From NCBI RefSeq assembly GCF_029962835.1, contig NC_080574.1:40788501-40852500 (forward strand): a stretch of DNA of 64,000 nucleotides. Reading direction: 5' to 3'. A program made the position numbers and the translations under genes. Of this stretch, positions 47,750-61,400 are shown piece by piece; within the stretch, counting starts at the first letter, position 1, and each line of letters begins with the position of its first letter. The notes under the pieces are model-generated. The model saw only the letters and a list, made by a program, of their open reading frames with translations. It was not told the origin of the DNA and did no database searches. This DNA comes from Magnolia sinica (lineage: Eukaryota > Streptophyta > Magnoliopsida > Magnoliales > Magnoliaceae).

Positions 47750-49400
47750 TGTATACCGTTCATTAAGTAGGGCTCACATTCGATGTTAGTCATCCATCAT
47801 TGGGGGCACATCTTCAATATCCATTGCCCATCATGTGGAGCCCACCTTTGATGTGGACCGTCCATCATGTCAGTCCACCTCCAATGCAGGTTGCCCATCA
47901 TGCGGGACCCGCATTGGATATGGGCCACTCATCATTAGGCCAACCTTTTGTGTGGATTGTCCATCATGTGGGGCCCACCATTATTAATTGCCCATCATGT
48001 GTAGCCCACCTTTGATGTGGGTTGCTCATCATGTGGATCCCACTTTCAAATTGGTTGCCCATCATGAGGGGCTTGCCTTGGTGTGAGTCATTCATCATTA
48101 TGGGAGGACCTTTAATGTAGATCTTCCATCATGTGGGGCCCAGTTGATCTACCCATTCATTGGATGATTTTCCAATCTCATGAACTTAGAATGAGTTCAT
48201 AACTGCAGGGAACATATTCCCTTAGATGATTTCTTAAATTGTTGTGTCACCAATGAAAATAAAAGAAATAAAATATTTTGGAAGTTGAAAAGCAATAAAA
48301 AATAAGTTTTTTTTTTTTTCTAAATTCTACTTATTTAAGTTTAATAACCAAACTAATTTAAGAAAAGTAACTTACTAACATAAGTTTAAAAAAAACTACT
48401 TATTTGGCAGTATCCAAACAACCTTGATAAATTAGTATCCAAACAACCTTGATAAATTACTTTGGATAAGTTATTTATGCATAGCTTATATTGATTTCTG
48501 TTGATTCAGGTATGTTTGGTAACCAACATTTTTGTCAACTAAAAAGTTGAAAAGCATGTTTGGTTTTCAACATTATAAGTAATTATTCTTATGAGTTTGT
48601 TTGGTCTCCCACACATCGGTTATTCATCATGTGAGGCTAACCTTTGAATTGTGTGGGCCACAACTTTGATGTGGGCTGTCCATCATATGGGGCACACCTT
48701 GAATGTGGTCCATTCATTATTATAGCTTCTTGACTTTTAATGTGCACCATTCATTATGTAGGACTCACCTTTGATGTTGGTCATCCATCAAGTGGGGCTC
48801 ATCATCAATCAATATTGTTGTCCATCATGTGTGGCCTCACCTTCAATATCCACCACCATCATGTAGAGGCCACCTTGATGTGAACCGTCCATCATGTGGG
48901 GCTCATCTTGATGTGGATCATCTATCATATGTGGCCCACCATTATTAATTGCCTATCACGTGGAGCCCATTTTTTATGTGGATTGTCCATCATGCGGGCA
49001 CCACCTTCAACGTGGGTTGCTTATGATGCTAGGCTCACCTTGGATGTGGGTCATTCATCATTAGGGGCTGACATTTGATGTTAACCATCCATCATGAGGG
49101 GCCACTTCAATATGGGTCATCCATCGTATGGGGCCCAGCTTCAATGTCCATTGCTCATCATGTGGAGTCCACCTTTGATGTGGATGGTCCATCATGTAGG
49201 CCCCACCTTTAAAGTGGGTCATCCATCATACTAGCGTGCTTCGGGTGTGAGCTTTTTATCGTTATAGGTTAACATTTGATGTAGAGTATTATATATGAGC
49301 CTGTATTAATATGAGGTCATCCATCATGTGGACCATCCACTTCTTGAGCCCTACATTTAACATGGATAGTCCACCGTGTGACATGCATGGTGAGACAAGT
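47750..49400. repeat. CATCATGTGGGGCCCACC minisatellites with MITE scrap
   Basis: Two blocks (about 47760-48170 and 48610-49400) of the same roughly 30-bp repeat seen at 29725-31008. They are separated by a diverged copy of the 318-bp unit (48125-48420) and AT-rich sequence. Before insertion of LTR D these blocks and those left of 31366 formed one locus. Confidence 0.75.
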
Positions 49401-50339
49401 AAAAAAGTCATATGTTAAAAAGCTAAAAATAATTACTTATTAACGTAAGTAGTTTTTTGCAAGTAAGTTACTTTTACAATAATATTTATCAAATTAATTT
49501 GAGCGAAAAAATAACTTTATTAATTAACATAAGTAACTTATTTTGTGGTATCCAAACGGACCGTAATGTCCTCGTCTCGATGTCGGATGTCAAGCTAAAG
49601 TCGTGCCAGAAAAAAATCCGTGGTAGAAAAATAATGCTTTGAAAAGCTATGCTATGACTGACCGACTTCAGGGAAAAGTTGCTGTACTAGGGTCAAAAAA
49701 ACCCAAGAAGACCCAAAGTCGTGGTCGAATCATCCGTCTCGAGTTTATTTTTCCTCCATCGCGAGTCTAAACACAGCGTGTGTCGCTCCCAGACAGGGTC
49801 TACATTCTGTATCTTCAATTAATCTGAACCATCCATGTTGTGAAGCATGCTCTAAAAGGTCTACTGTAAGGAAAATACACTGAGCGGATTATTTAGACCA
49901 TCAATACTGTAAGTGAATTTAAAGCAATGAAAGATGTTTCTAATGGTTCGGATTCAACTCTGAAAATCAAGTGCTATGATAATCAATGAAGTGTAATTAT
50001 AGCATAGTAATTTTTATTTAAGATTGTAAAGAAAGGAATGGACGGTTCAAAAATCGGAACACCAAAGCATGTGGGGCCTGTGTGTAGCGACATACGCTGG
50101 TTTTCCAGTCGCAACAGACGCAAAACGAACTCGTCTTTCTACGAAGCAGAGGATCTTCTCTTCAAGTCAAAACATCACACACACGCAGGGAGGATTTTGA
50201 GAGAGACGGAAAGAGAGAGAAAGAGGGGAGCGCTTGGAGCGCTTTTTTAATCTCCTCTTCAACTCCTTAGATAGAAGAAAGACCATATTTTCAATCTCCT
50301 CTCCAACTCGTTAGAGAAAATAGAGAGGGAGAGAGAGAG
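49401..50339 (+). promoter_or_regulatory. Upstream region and leader of the RLCK gene
   Basis: The first 170 bases are AT-rich with a MITE-like end (GTGGTATCCAAACGGACC, 49548-49565). The region 49600-50180 has no repeat I recognise and is the likely promoter. I could not pick a confident TATA box. 50190-50339 is a GA-rich leader (GAGAGAGA runs) ending at the start codon, common in plant 5' UTRs. Confidence 0.4.
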
Positions 50340-50418
50340 ATGGGGAATTGCATGAATTGCATGCAAACGCTTGTTAAGTCGTCTCAGACTCCGACCACCA
50401 CAAGGCAATCTAGCCCAG
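50340..50418 (+). CDS. RLCK gene exon 1 (start)
   Basis: The start codon follows a GA-rich leader. It encodes the acylation signature MGNCMNC and a Ser/Thr-rich stretch ([10 protein letters not shown]), ending in phase 1 at CCAG|GTATT. The later Met at 51193 is not the start, because it lacks the acylation motif and lies after a good acceptor. Confidence 0.85.
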
Positions 50419-50915
50419 GTATTATTTTTTTAAAGAAATAATATCATTATTAATTAATCAAATAAATAAAGAAATAAATAACTTTTTTCTGGGTCTCGGA
50501 AATTTGTAGCTTTTTTTTTTCTATGATCTCACTTGGGTTTCCCTTCATGTCTCGAAAAATTCGCTGTTTTCGATTTTATTTTATTTTTTTTCATTTCGGT
50601 GTGTGTTTTTCTTTTAGTTGCAATAGGAAATGATATTTGCATCGTATCTTTTCTAATTCATACACTTCTTTTCTACTTGTGAACTAGAGATGCTTGTTTC
50701 TAGTATGAAATCCCCTGTTCTTATTCTTCCTCAGAGGTTAAATGAAAGGATTGTGTAAAAAAAGGGGAAAAAACATCTTATGAACTGCACTTTCCTTTTT
50801 CAATATAGAAGAGAACTTGATATTGACACCCATTTTTTGAATTGAAATAGTAGGATTAACTTCCCAAAGTGGAAAATAGGTATTTTCAAATGAAGAAGGA
50901 TGGGTGTCTAGGAAC

Positions 50916-50960
<45 letters not shown>

Positions 50961-53900
50961 AAATTTCCTATAATAACGCATGCATCACTTTCTTGAATTT
51001 TCTCTCTTTTCCAATCATCATTCCTCATGGGTGTCCTTTTTCAGCCTTTTTATGCTACAATCTCATATTGGGTTTTTCCTTTTTCCAGCTTTTGATTCAA
51101 ATTTCTTTCCTCCTTGCATAATCTCATCTCACACGTGTTTCTCTCAATTCACCCTCTTTTTACGATTATTTCTGTAATTGCAGTTACTTCTATGAATAAT
51201 AGCAGTGAAGGGAGATTTTCGGGCAGTCGGAACAGGCACTCGAGCAGCATTGATGAGGTGTTTCCGGAAGGGCAGATCATCCCTACTCCCAATTTGAGGA
51301 TTTTTACTTTTGCAGAATTGAAGAGTGCAACGAGGAACTTCCGATCGGATACTGTTCTCGGGGATGGGGGATTTCGGAGAGTTTTCAAGGGTTGGATCAA
51401 TGAGAAGACACTCGCCCCGTCAGGGGTTGGATGCGGGACTGTTATTGCTGTGAAGAAGTTGAATTCTGGGAGCCAACAGAGTTTACAAGAATGGAAGGTA
51501 ATTGAATTGAATTACATCCAACAAATTGCTTTTTGTATCTACTTTTATTTATTTGATTTTTGTTATGGTCTTTTGAATTCTGATTTTGTGAGAATGTTTG
51601 ATGAGGAATTACAGGAGGATCCTTGACTTGAGGCTTTGCAATGTATACACAAGTTTTCAGTTCAGTGTCGAGTAAGCTAGACCATCAGTTTGTCGTGTCC
51701 CACCGTTGGTGGGTCATGCTCTGTAATTTTCTTAAATTGGAAGATCCTAGACACAAGCCTTGGGTGTTCTATTATTTTTTTTTTCGGAGCTGAATGTGGA
51801 ACTAGCTGTATTTCTTCTCTTAACTATCCATGTGTCGGCCACAAGTTGAAAAGTTTGGATTATCTTACAGAGTAGTGAGGCCCAATTGACTAATGATCTG
51901 GACTCTGGATTATTGAATCATGGGCCCCACTATCAGAACTAAAAACCCAAGTATACAATTGAAAGCCTCGGGTGGAGCTTCTGATCATTCCCCATGATCA
52001 ATTTTAGAATTTGTGTGTTTTTTCTTCTAAAATTTTGTGATTTTTGTATTTCAATCTATTTATTGAAAGAGTAACAGCTGCTCAGATTCAAGAAATTGGT
52101 TTCTCATTTTACTAGAGTTTTGTTAGATGTTCTATAATGAGTCTTTTTTCAAAATATTTTCCTTCTCTTAAATATGTGAAATTATATTATATTTTTTCTT
52201 CTTTTTTTCCCCTTTCTGTTTGAGACTTTCAAACTGTTTGAATGGATCCCCTGATCGAAAGTGGTCCTGTTCTCTCAAACAATTCTAACCACCCGATCAA
52301 TCTACCCTTTCTCAATGCATGTGGACCGTTGGTTGAATTTTTTCCCCTAAACATGCATTTGTAATGTCCTTAAGTACACTAATCTCAGAAACTCTAGATC
52401 ACGTTGATTGTGAGGACAAACCATGCGCTGGTCTAGTTCTAGAACATGTGTGCTACATGAACAGGATCCAGTGGATGGTATATCGGATTGAAAAAATAGA
52501 AGTGTTTTACACTGGATTGTCTCCCATATCTTAGAACCTGTTTGGTAAACACTAAAAATGAGTCTATGTCATCTTAGTAAATCATAATCATGTATTAGAT
52601 ATCATGATTATAGGTTATCAAGATTATTTTAATACTTACCAGAAAGAAATATGATATCTATACAGGATTATTTTAATACTTACCAGGTTTTTTGGTGTGC
52701 GTGAATCAGTTCAGCCATCTTGCTATTTTTGGATTCTTTCCTTTCTCAAAATCTTAGTCCTGAAAAACCAGCAAAGCATCAGTTTTCCAAAATTCTCAAT
52801 TTCCATAACTTAGGTTTCCTAGTAACCCAGTTTCACTATCCAAACAAGACCTTATAAATTGAGAGTCTTGTTTCAAGAAGCAAAGGGGGTGATGCTCTGC
52901 TTCAAAAGAGGAAAAAAACTTGTGGGCCCAAAATTTCTTGAAGAGTCTTGTTTCATTTGCTTCTTGATTTTTTCCAATTTCCATGGTCAAGGATATTCCA
53001 ATGAGAAACTTCTTGGCGAGTTCTTTCCCTTTCTTGTAAATCGTTTGATTATTTTCCTTCTTTTGTTTTCTTTTAAGAAACTTCTTAAGTAGGGATGTCC
53101 TAGTCTACAACATGAAAAAGTCATTGACTACTCCTTAGACGCCTTGAAACTATTGTCAAAGTCGATGCCTTAAATCTTCAAGGCTGCTCGACCGGTTGAG
53201 GGAGCTGCTCGACTAGTCGAGGATGGCTCGACTCAAAGTCTAGCGAGTTTAGATTTTTGGTGTCCGGGCCGCTCGACTAGAAGAGAGGATGGCTCGATCG
53301 GTCGAGGGGGTCCCTCGACCAGTCGAGGTTATGCAGATTCAAGTCCGGATTTTGTGCAGACTGCGGAAATCTAAGGCGGTTCCACAAGGGTGCGAAAGGG
53401 AAGTTTCCTAAACTATAAATAGGGGTCCCTAGGGCTATTCTAAAACATTTTAAAGCTTTCTAAAAGTTTTCCAAAGGTTCCTAAAGGGTTCTAGGGTTAT
53501 TAAAGGGAGTAGTAAGGGTGAAATTCGAGGTTGTTCAAATCAGGTAAGTCCTTTCTTTTGTAATTTCTTTTCATAATGGATTTCTGTTGCTTTGTGCCGT
53601 AGTTTTTTCCCACAAGGGTTTTCCATGTTAAATCTTTGTGTTCTTTTGTGATTGCTTGTTACTATTGAATTGCTATCCTAGATCTAGATCTGTGTGATTC
53701 CGCAGCATAAATCCCCAATAAGTGGTATTAGAGCAATCGTTGGGGCACATATCTGAATCTGAGGGATTAGTAATAATGGGAAGAACTAGGTATGAGATTG
53801 AGAAGTAGTCAAGGAAAAATAATTTTGAGTTATGGAAGATTAAGATGATCAGTTCCTTAATCAAGCAATGCGAAGATGGTGCTCTTGAGGAGCGAAAGTC

Positions 53901-56900
53901 TACTATGACTGATGATGATTGGAATGCTCTTGATAAGAAGGCATTATCATTGATTCGTTTATGTCTCATGGATGAGGTTCTCTACAACGTCATAAGGGAG
54001 AAAACTGCGGCTAAGTTATGGGCGAAGTTAGAGGATATCTATGCGAAAAAATCCTCTGAAAATCGCCTGCACTTAAAGTAGCAGTGGTATAACTTGAAGA
54101 TGGCAAATGGTGGAGATCTGGAGGCTCATATCAGCAACTTTAATAAATTGGTTTGCAAGTGATAAAAGATGAAGAACAAGCATGTATGTTGTTGAATTCT
54201 CTTCCAACGTCTTATGAGTCATTCAAAGACACAATGTGCTCAGTGAATAAAAACCTGAGTGTCGATACCGTTATCTCGGCCCTTCAAGGGAAGGCTATGA
54301 GAAAGTTTAACATCAACATGGGGATATCTTCTGAGACACTACTTACAAGGGGTAGGAATTCTGAACAAGGTAGAGGTTCTTCACGTTCTAGGTCCAAATC
54401 AAAGGGCAAGGGCAAAGGAAAAATAAAGTGCTGGAACTGTGGGAAGGAAGGACATGTGAAGAAGGATTGTGAAAATCCTAAATCAAAGAGAGAAGATTCT
54501 AAGGTTTCATATAGGGAGGCTAATGCTACCACGTCTGATGGATCGAGTGGATGTGATGATAATGTTTTGTCTGTGTCTACGATCAAACGGTCATACGATG
54601 ATCGTAAAGGCGAGTGGATTCTAGACATAGGGGCATCTTTTCATATGACTCATCGGAGTTGGTTCACCAGCTACAGGGAGTGCGATGGTGGACAGGTATT
54701 TATGGGCAATAACATTGCCTATAAAGTTGTGGCTGTTGGTTCGATGCGCATTAAGATGTTTGATGGGGTGGAGCGTACCCTGACCGATGTCAGGTATGTT
54801 CCTGATTTAAAGTAAAATCTTATTTCTCTTGGTGTACCTGAGGCAAAAGGATGCAAGTACATAACTATTGATGGTGCTCTTAAGGTATCTAAGGGGGCAC
54901 GGGTAATCATTAAAGCGCAACGACTCGGTAACTTGTACAGGTTGATCGGGAGCACTTCAACAGGTGGAGCTACAGTGGATGTAGCGGATTCTACCTCTGC
55001 ACGTGTGTGGCATGTTGGGCATGACCACATGAGCGGGCAGGGAAGGAAGGCTGAGATATGCAGACAGGGATACAGATCAGGTGGAGCAGCCACCTGTGAG
55101 AAGAATCACACGGCATGATCGCAGAATATCGACGATGTACATAAATGACTCCAATATTGCAGGGGATTCATCTTCTATTCAGGTGGCTCTAGGTGAGCTT
55201 GGTGCTGAGAAGTGAAAGGTGACTATGGGCGATCTGATGGATTCATTGTACCAGACCGACATATGAGAGTGGGTGGAGCTTCCAGTGGGCCGGAGAGCGG
55301 TTGGATGCAGGTGGATCTTCAGGAGAATACAGTATAGATACAATGCGAGGTTGGTAGCGAAGGGTTATGCTCAGAGAGAAGGATTCGGCTTCTCAGAGAT
55401 ATTTGCGCCGACGGTATAGTAGGTGTCTATTAGATCCGTGATTGGCACTGGTTGGCCAATGTGATCTTGAGCTGGAAGGATGGATGTGAAATTTGTACTT
55501 CTGGAAGGAAAAGTGAAGAGCAAATCTACATGAAGCAACCAGAGTGGTTCGAAGTTAAAGGGGTTGAGAAAAGACTTTGCAGGAGGTCGTGGTTCGACCT
55601 GTTGCCTAGGCAGTAGTTTGATTCCTTCATGGTGGGTCAGGTATTGTATGTTGATGACATGTAGATCGCCAATTATGACATGTCTGAAATCAATGTACTG
55701 AAGTCTTGGTTAAGTGGGACATTTAAGATGAAGGATCGAGGGGCTACAAAGATGGTTCTCGGCGTTGAGACTGAAAGAGGAGTAGGCTTTGGTAATCACA
55801 GGAGGAATACCTTGTGTGTAGGTATTGATCAAGGATGTGATGGGCCAGGTAAAGCCAGAGAGCATTCCCTACACGTCTCTCCTCAAATTTTCCTCAGGAC
55901 ATGTCCCAAAACAGATGAGGAAAAGCAGGATATCTCATGAGCCTTATTTGAATGCGGTTGGCAATGTATGCCAGGGTCTGGATTAGATCGGTTATTTCAC
56001 AGGCTATCAGTGTTGTGAGCAAGTACCCCGGCAAGCAATATTGGATAGCGGTGAGATGGTAAGAAGACTACGTCTTTTTTTTGGGAAGACAGGAGCAAAG
56101 GTGGTTGGGCACGTAGATTTTGATCCGGCAGACATGCTCACCTAGATCGTTCCTGTAGAGAAGCTCAAGTTCTGTGTAACTTCTCTGGGCTTGGCGATGA
56201 CGTAAAAAGAAAACAGAGTGTGCACGAGAAGCTATGATGTGATGCAGAGATAAAAAAAGAGGTCAATAAACTATATGGTTGAAGATTGAAGGCATGGTGG
56301 AAATTGTTGTCAGAGTCGATGCCTTAAATCTTCAAGGCTCCTCGACTGGTCGAGGGAGCTGCTCGACTAGTCGAGGACGACTCGACTCAAAGTCCAGCGA
56401 GCTCCGATTTTTGGTGTCCGGGCCGCTCGACTAGTCGAGGGGATGGCTCGACCAGTCAAAGACTCAGCTCGACCAATCGAGGTTAAGCAGATTCGAGTCC
56501 GGATCTTGTGCGGACTGCGGAAATCTGAGGCGGTTTCGCAAGGGTGCGAAAGGGAAGTTTCCTAAACTATAAATAAGGGTCCTTAGGACTATTCTAAAGC
56601 TTTCTAAAAGTTTTCCAAGGGTTTCCAAAGGGTACTAGGGTTATCAAAGGGAGTAGCAAGGATGAGATTTGAGGTTGTTCGAATCGAGTAAGTCCTCTCT
56701 CTTGTAATTTCTTTTCATAGTAGATTTTTGTCGCTTTGTGCTGTGGTTTTTTCCCGCAAGGGTTTTCCACGTTAAATTTTTGCGTTCTTCTGTGATTGCT
56801 TGTTATTATTGAATTGCTATCCTAGATCTAGATCTGTGTGAATCCGCAGCACAAATCCCCAACAGAAACTTCCAAACAATTTATTCTTTTTCCGTGAATT

Positions 56901-58420
56901 TTTCAAATGAGTCAATTTTCTGTTTGTTTTCTATAACACCATCATGTAATCATGATAACCACCCACATGGGTAGTGAAAACCATGCTTAGGCCTTGTTTT
57001 ATAAACAATCTAGACCATCCATTTTGTTGGACATTGATTAGATGGTTGTGATTTTCGTATCAAAGCATTTTTGAGAGTTAGGTAATTGATGGGAGAGCCC
57101 ACATAACGAATACCCATATCCATGATAAAACAACTTCTTGTCATAAATGATCTAGACCATCCATTTTTGGCCATTTATCATATGCCTAGAATCATCATGT
57201 CAAATTTTTCTCGAGGGAATGGGGAATAAGAGGTGGGGCTCACTAGAAGAACAATCTGAATTTTGTAGGTCATTGATCGAATGGCTAGAATTATCAAATC
57301 GATGTGATTTTTGAGGGACAAGATATTAGAGGTGGAGCCGCATTATTTGGACTCTCCAAGACCCATGATCAGAAATTTCATTATTGATTTGAACCATCCA
57401 TTTTAATGGACATTGGTCAGACTGTTAGGGCAATCAGAGCTTGGGAGAAACAGCCAAGCAGAGGTGGAACCCATAAGTTGGATGGTCAATCCATGATTTA
57501 GCATTTAAATTTATTTATTTTTTTTTATCGTAAATGATTGGTACCTTCCATTTTGCTGGCCATTGATCAAATAGATGGGATCATCATTTCAAAGTATCCT
57601 TGAGAGCAATGCGGATCATCCATTTTGTTGGCCATTGATCATATGGCTAGGATCATCATATCAGAGTGATTTGGGAGACAAATGGAAAATTAGATATGGA
57701 AGGTCCATATTAAGGGAAATGGTACTATGAGGTTGACCTCATGGGAGCTTCCCATGAGGTCGAGCTATGTGGGCCCCACTATGATGTGTTTCAAACATCC
57801 ACCCCATCAGTTAGATGCACCACTCCATGGTAGGCCACAGGTGTAAAAATCAGATCAATCCATGACTTAGTGGGCCACACCACAGACAACGGTTGAGAGT
57901 GGTTACATGCCCATTAAAACCTTCATGATCATTTATAGGGCCCACCAAGATGTGGTTTAGAAATCCAGCCCATCCACTGTGTATGTCCCACTTGGATGAG
58001 GAGTTAGACAAAGTTTCAGCCGCATCCAAAACTCAGGTGGGCCCCATCAAATGTTTTTTAATGTTTTAGGCATGATTTTAGATGGTATGGCCCACCTGAG
58101 TTCTGTATACGGCTGATTTTTGTTACATCCCATAACCAAGAGGGGACCCACCAAATGCACAATGTGGATGTCCGACACACATCATGGTGGGGCCCACAGA
58201 GCTCGGCCTCATGGGAAGCTCCCATGAGGTCGACCTCATAGTACCATTTTCCCGTATCAATATTAGGTATTTTCTATAACAAATGATTTGGACCTTTGTT
58301 GTGTTGGCCGTGGATAGGTACCAAAATTAAAGTGATTCTTCGGAGGCATGAGAAATAACCGAATAAGATTGGGACCTACATGATGGACAATCGAGATCTA
58401 GGATTGGACATTTTCTGTCA

Positions 58421-58475
<55 letters not shown>

Positions 58476-61400
58476 CGGTCTATTTTGTTGACCATCAGTC
58501 AGGATCATCCATTCAAAATCATTGTTAGAATTCACAATAAATTTGAAGAAAGCTGAGAATCTATCCTTCTGGATTCTAGAGTATTTGCATGCAAACAGTT
58601 TATGAAGTTATTTGTCTTGAGTTGCATTCTGTTGAGAAGATGACAATATCCAAGTCCTTAACAGGAGTTCTCTAACGAAGTTGTAGCCAAACGGACTCAT
58701 AGAGAGTAATCCTATATCTCTTTCTATTTTATTAGTGTTTTTAATTAATTTTTTAAGATGGAATAGTTAAATTATTTAGGGAAGCATGGATTTATTTGTT
58801 ATTTCTTTAAATTAACTTTATTTTTAAATCCGCTACTTTATTTTATTAGCTTAATATAATTGTGTTTATTTGTCTTTCTATGCTTTTGTTATGTAGTCAG
58901 AGGTGAATTTCTTGGGGAGGCTTTCTCATCCAAACATTGTGAAGCTAATTGGTTCTTGTTGGGAGGGCAAAGATCTCTTCCTAGTCTATGAATTCATGCC
59001 AAAAGGGAGCTTGGAAAACCACCTTTTTAGAAGTAAGTAGTCATATTAGCAATATTTCTCTTTCTTAGCATTCTAGTTGTCATCTAATTGGCTTCTTTGT
59101 CAATGTCCTAAGTTTTAGTGGTTCTTATTGTATTGATCATGACTTAAAATCTCGCCTGAGATAATACCTATCGTTCGATGGGTAATGGGTTTTCAGGCCT
59201 AACGATTTGATACAGACATGCGCAAGCGGATGATGCATTGAGCGTATCATCCCATGCATATCAATGCATATTGTTTCCTGACCAGTTGAATTCATTCCAC
59301 AATATTGAGATTTAAAACCATCACCATGATTCAAGACTTCCCCTTGCAGTGATTAATGGAAGTGCTAATCTACCTACTGATCTTTGCACATAGGAAGAAC
59401 GCATGACCAATGGTTTAATACCCAAATTGGAAAGGGTTGTTGGACTGGTGGAACCGCCCACCAAACCAGGCCAGGTCACAATAAAACTCGGTCAGTTGAG
59501 GAGATAATAAAAAGAGATGCAGTTGCATTAGTCCAAGACCAAACCAAAGACTTCTGCTTGAAAATCAAATGCTTTGACCACTAGCTTAGAAACAAATTGC
59601 TTGTTATTTACTATTTTTTTTTTTTTTTTTTTTTTTTATAATGGGTTTTGCTAACATCCCCACCTTCATCGGAAGGTTAGCAATGTCCTCGAAGCTTTTA
59701 AATCACACATGGAATGACCTATCATTGAGCTGAACCATCCATTCATTCATACAAGTAGGGCAAGCCATGGTACAAAAATCACGTCAATGAGATGATCCTA
59801 TACATCTGACCAATAGTGTGGAAAATGAATGGTCAAGGTTGAATGGAGAAACAAAATAGGTCCAATCATCATCTTGAAACTCCTATTCGATAGATTCCAC
59901 TTTATATTGCTTATTATTCCGAAGTAGCAGTTTGGTTTTAATTATTTTAACAATGTGATTTATGGCTCATAAACAACAGACTGGTGTAACAAATAGGCCC
60001 CACTCGATTGGTGTGATTCTTGCACCTTGGTTTTCTCCCAATGGTACTGTTGAATGCACCATCCTGATTTATGATCGGGCGTCGCATGTAGCATCCAAGG
60101 GGTTTGGGGACTGCTGGTGGGGACGTTAGTAAAAGCCCATTTTTATTATTTTAGATCAAAGAGATTTCCAGGCCAGAGCGGGTTCAAACGGTTGAACCAA
60201 ACCACCCACAAAAATGGATCTAGGTCAAGTCGGGTTTTAAAACATTCCACATCGCACCTCCGACTTACAACCGCAAGAGTTCACTACAGTAGAGACTGAG
60301 CTAGTTCGAGCTGCATTTTCCTTACAAAGATTCAAAACCATTATACATTGACCCAGAAAATAATAATCCATGTTTCCATTTTGTTGCATTTTTGCAGGGG
60401 GTTTAGCTATCCAGGTGTTGTCATGGAGCATACGGCTCAAGATTGCAATAGGTGTGGCTAAGGGCCTCGCGTTCTTGCACACATCTGAGACGCAAGTTAT
60501 ATTCCGTAATCTTAAAGCATCTACTATATTGCTTGATTCGGTAAAAACTCTTTTCCTAATTGAGCTATGGAAGATTTATTGCATGATTCAATTGCTTAAG
60601 AGGGTCTTTGTTTTTATGTAGAATTATAATTCAAAAATTACCAATTTTGGGCTGGCGAAAAATGGGCCATTGGATGGAAATTCACATGTCACAACAAGAG
60701 TTATGGGCACGTATGGATATGTAGCTCCTGAATATGTGGCCACAGGTAATGCCCAATCTTCCCTACCAATCTACTATATGCCTATGTATAGGGCCGGTAC
60801 TAGGTGAGCTTTGGTCAGGTCAAGGTCAACCCAAGCTTGACCTGATTGCTAAATGGGCTCAGCATCCAGGCTCAAGCCTGATTGGTCATTGGTGCCGGGA
60901 GACAAGTAGTCTACAGGTCGACCCAACACCTTGCCACCGCTACCACCGTAACTCCCAGTTCTGTTTTCCTTCAAAGTAGTCTTTCTTTACCCAATGCAGG
61001 ATTCGGAAGTTTAAATTGATACCCAGTCCAAGTCTACATATAATATCTTTGGGCCGTAAGTTCTTACAAGTGGGGCCCACATCCCCAGACCATTCATTCG
61101 ATGGACCCCACCATGGATGACCTATGCTCTTAAAACCATCCTGGTGAGAAACAATCCTAGCTCTTCCAGTTGTGGTATGCAAATAGATGGTTCAGAAAAA
61201 CATAGACTAACACTAGGCATTCAATGGGGAGACGGCCACAGTTGGACTTTTAGATATTACATCTTGGTGGAATTGTTGTGGGGATTTTCCATTCGCAAAT
61301 CAAAGGTCCGGATCACCAATGCATGGGACCCACTTATTAATGTAGGGGCATTTCACACCGGGCTCGAGTGGGGTAGCCTGTGGGATGTGGAGATACACTC

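Larger units (their letters stand above)
53151..56864 (+). mobile_element. Internally deleted Ty1/copia element in intron 2
   Basis: Two LTRs (53151-53720, 56305-56864) flank gag, protease and RT remnants. GAAAC is duplicated at 53146-53150 and 56865-56869. The core integrase is missing: text passes from the pre-integrase region (about 55060) to RT (about 55290) in a few hundred bases, so the element is 3.7 kb where copia elements are usually near 5 kb. Several stops and frameshifts make it dead. It lies in the same orientation as the host gene, so its polyadenylation and promoter signals could affect that transcript. Confidence 0.92.

Noticed and set aside
51114-51626. 170-codon frame as an independent gene
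   Set aside because: It is RLCK exon 2 read through the acceptor and donor. The spliced model gives a full kinase fold with correct phases.
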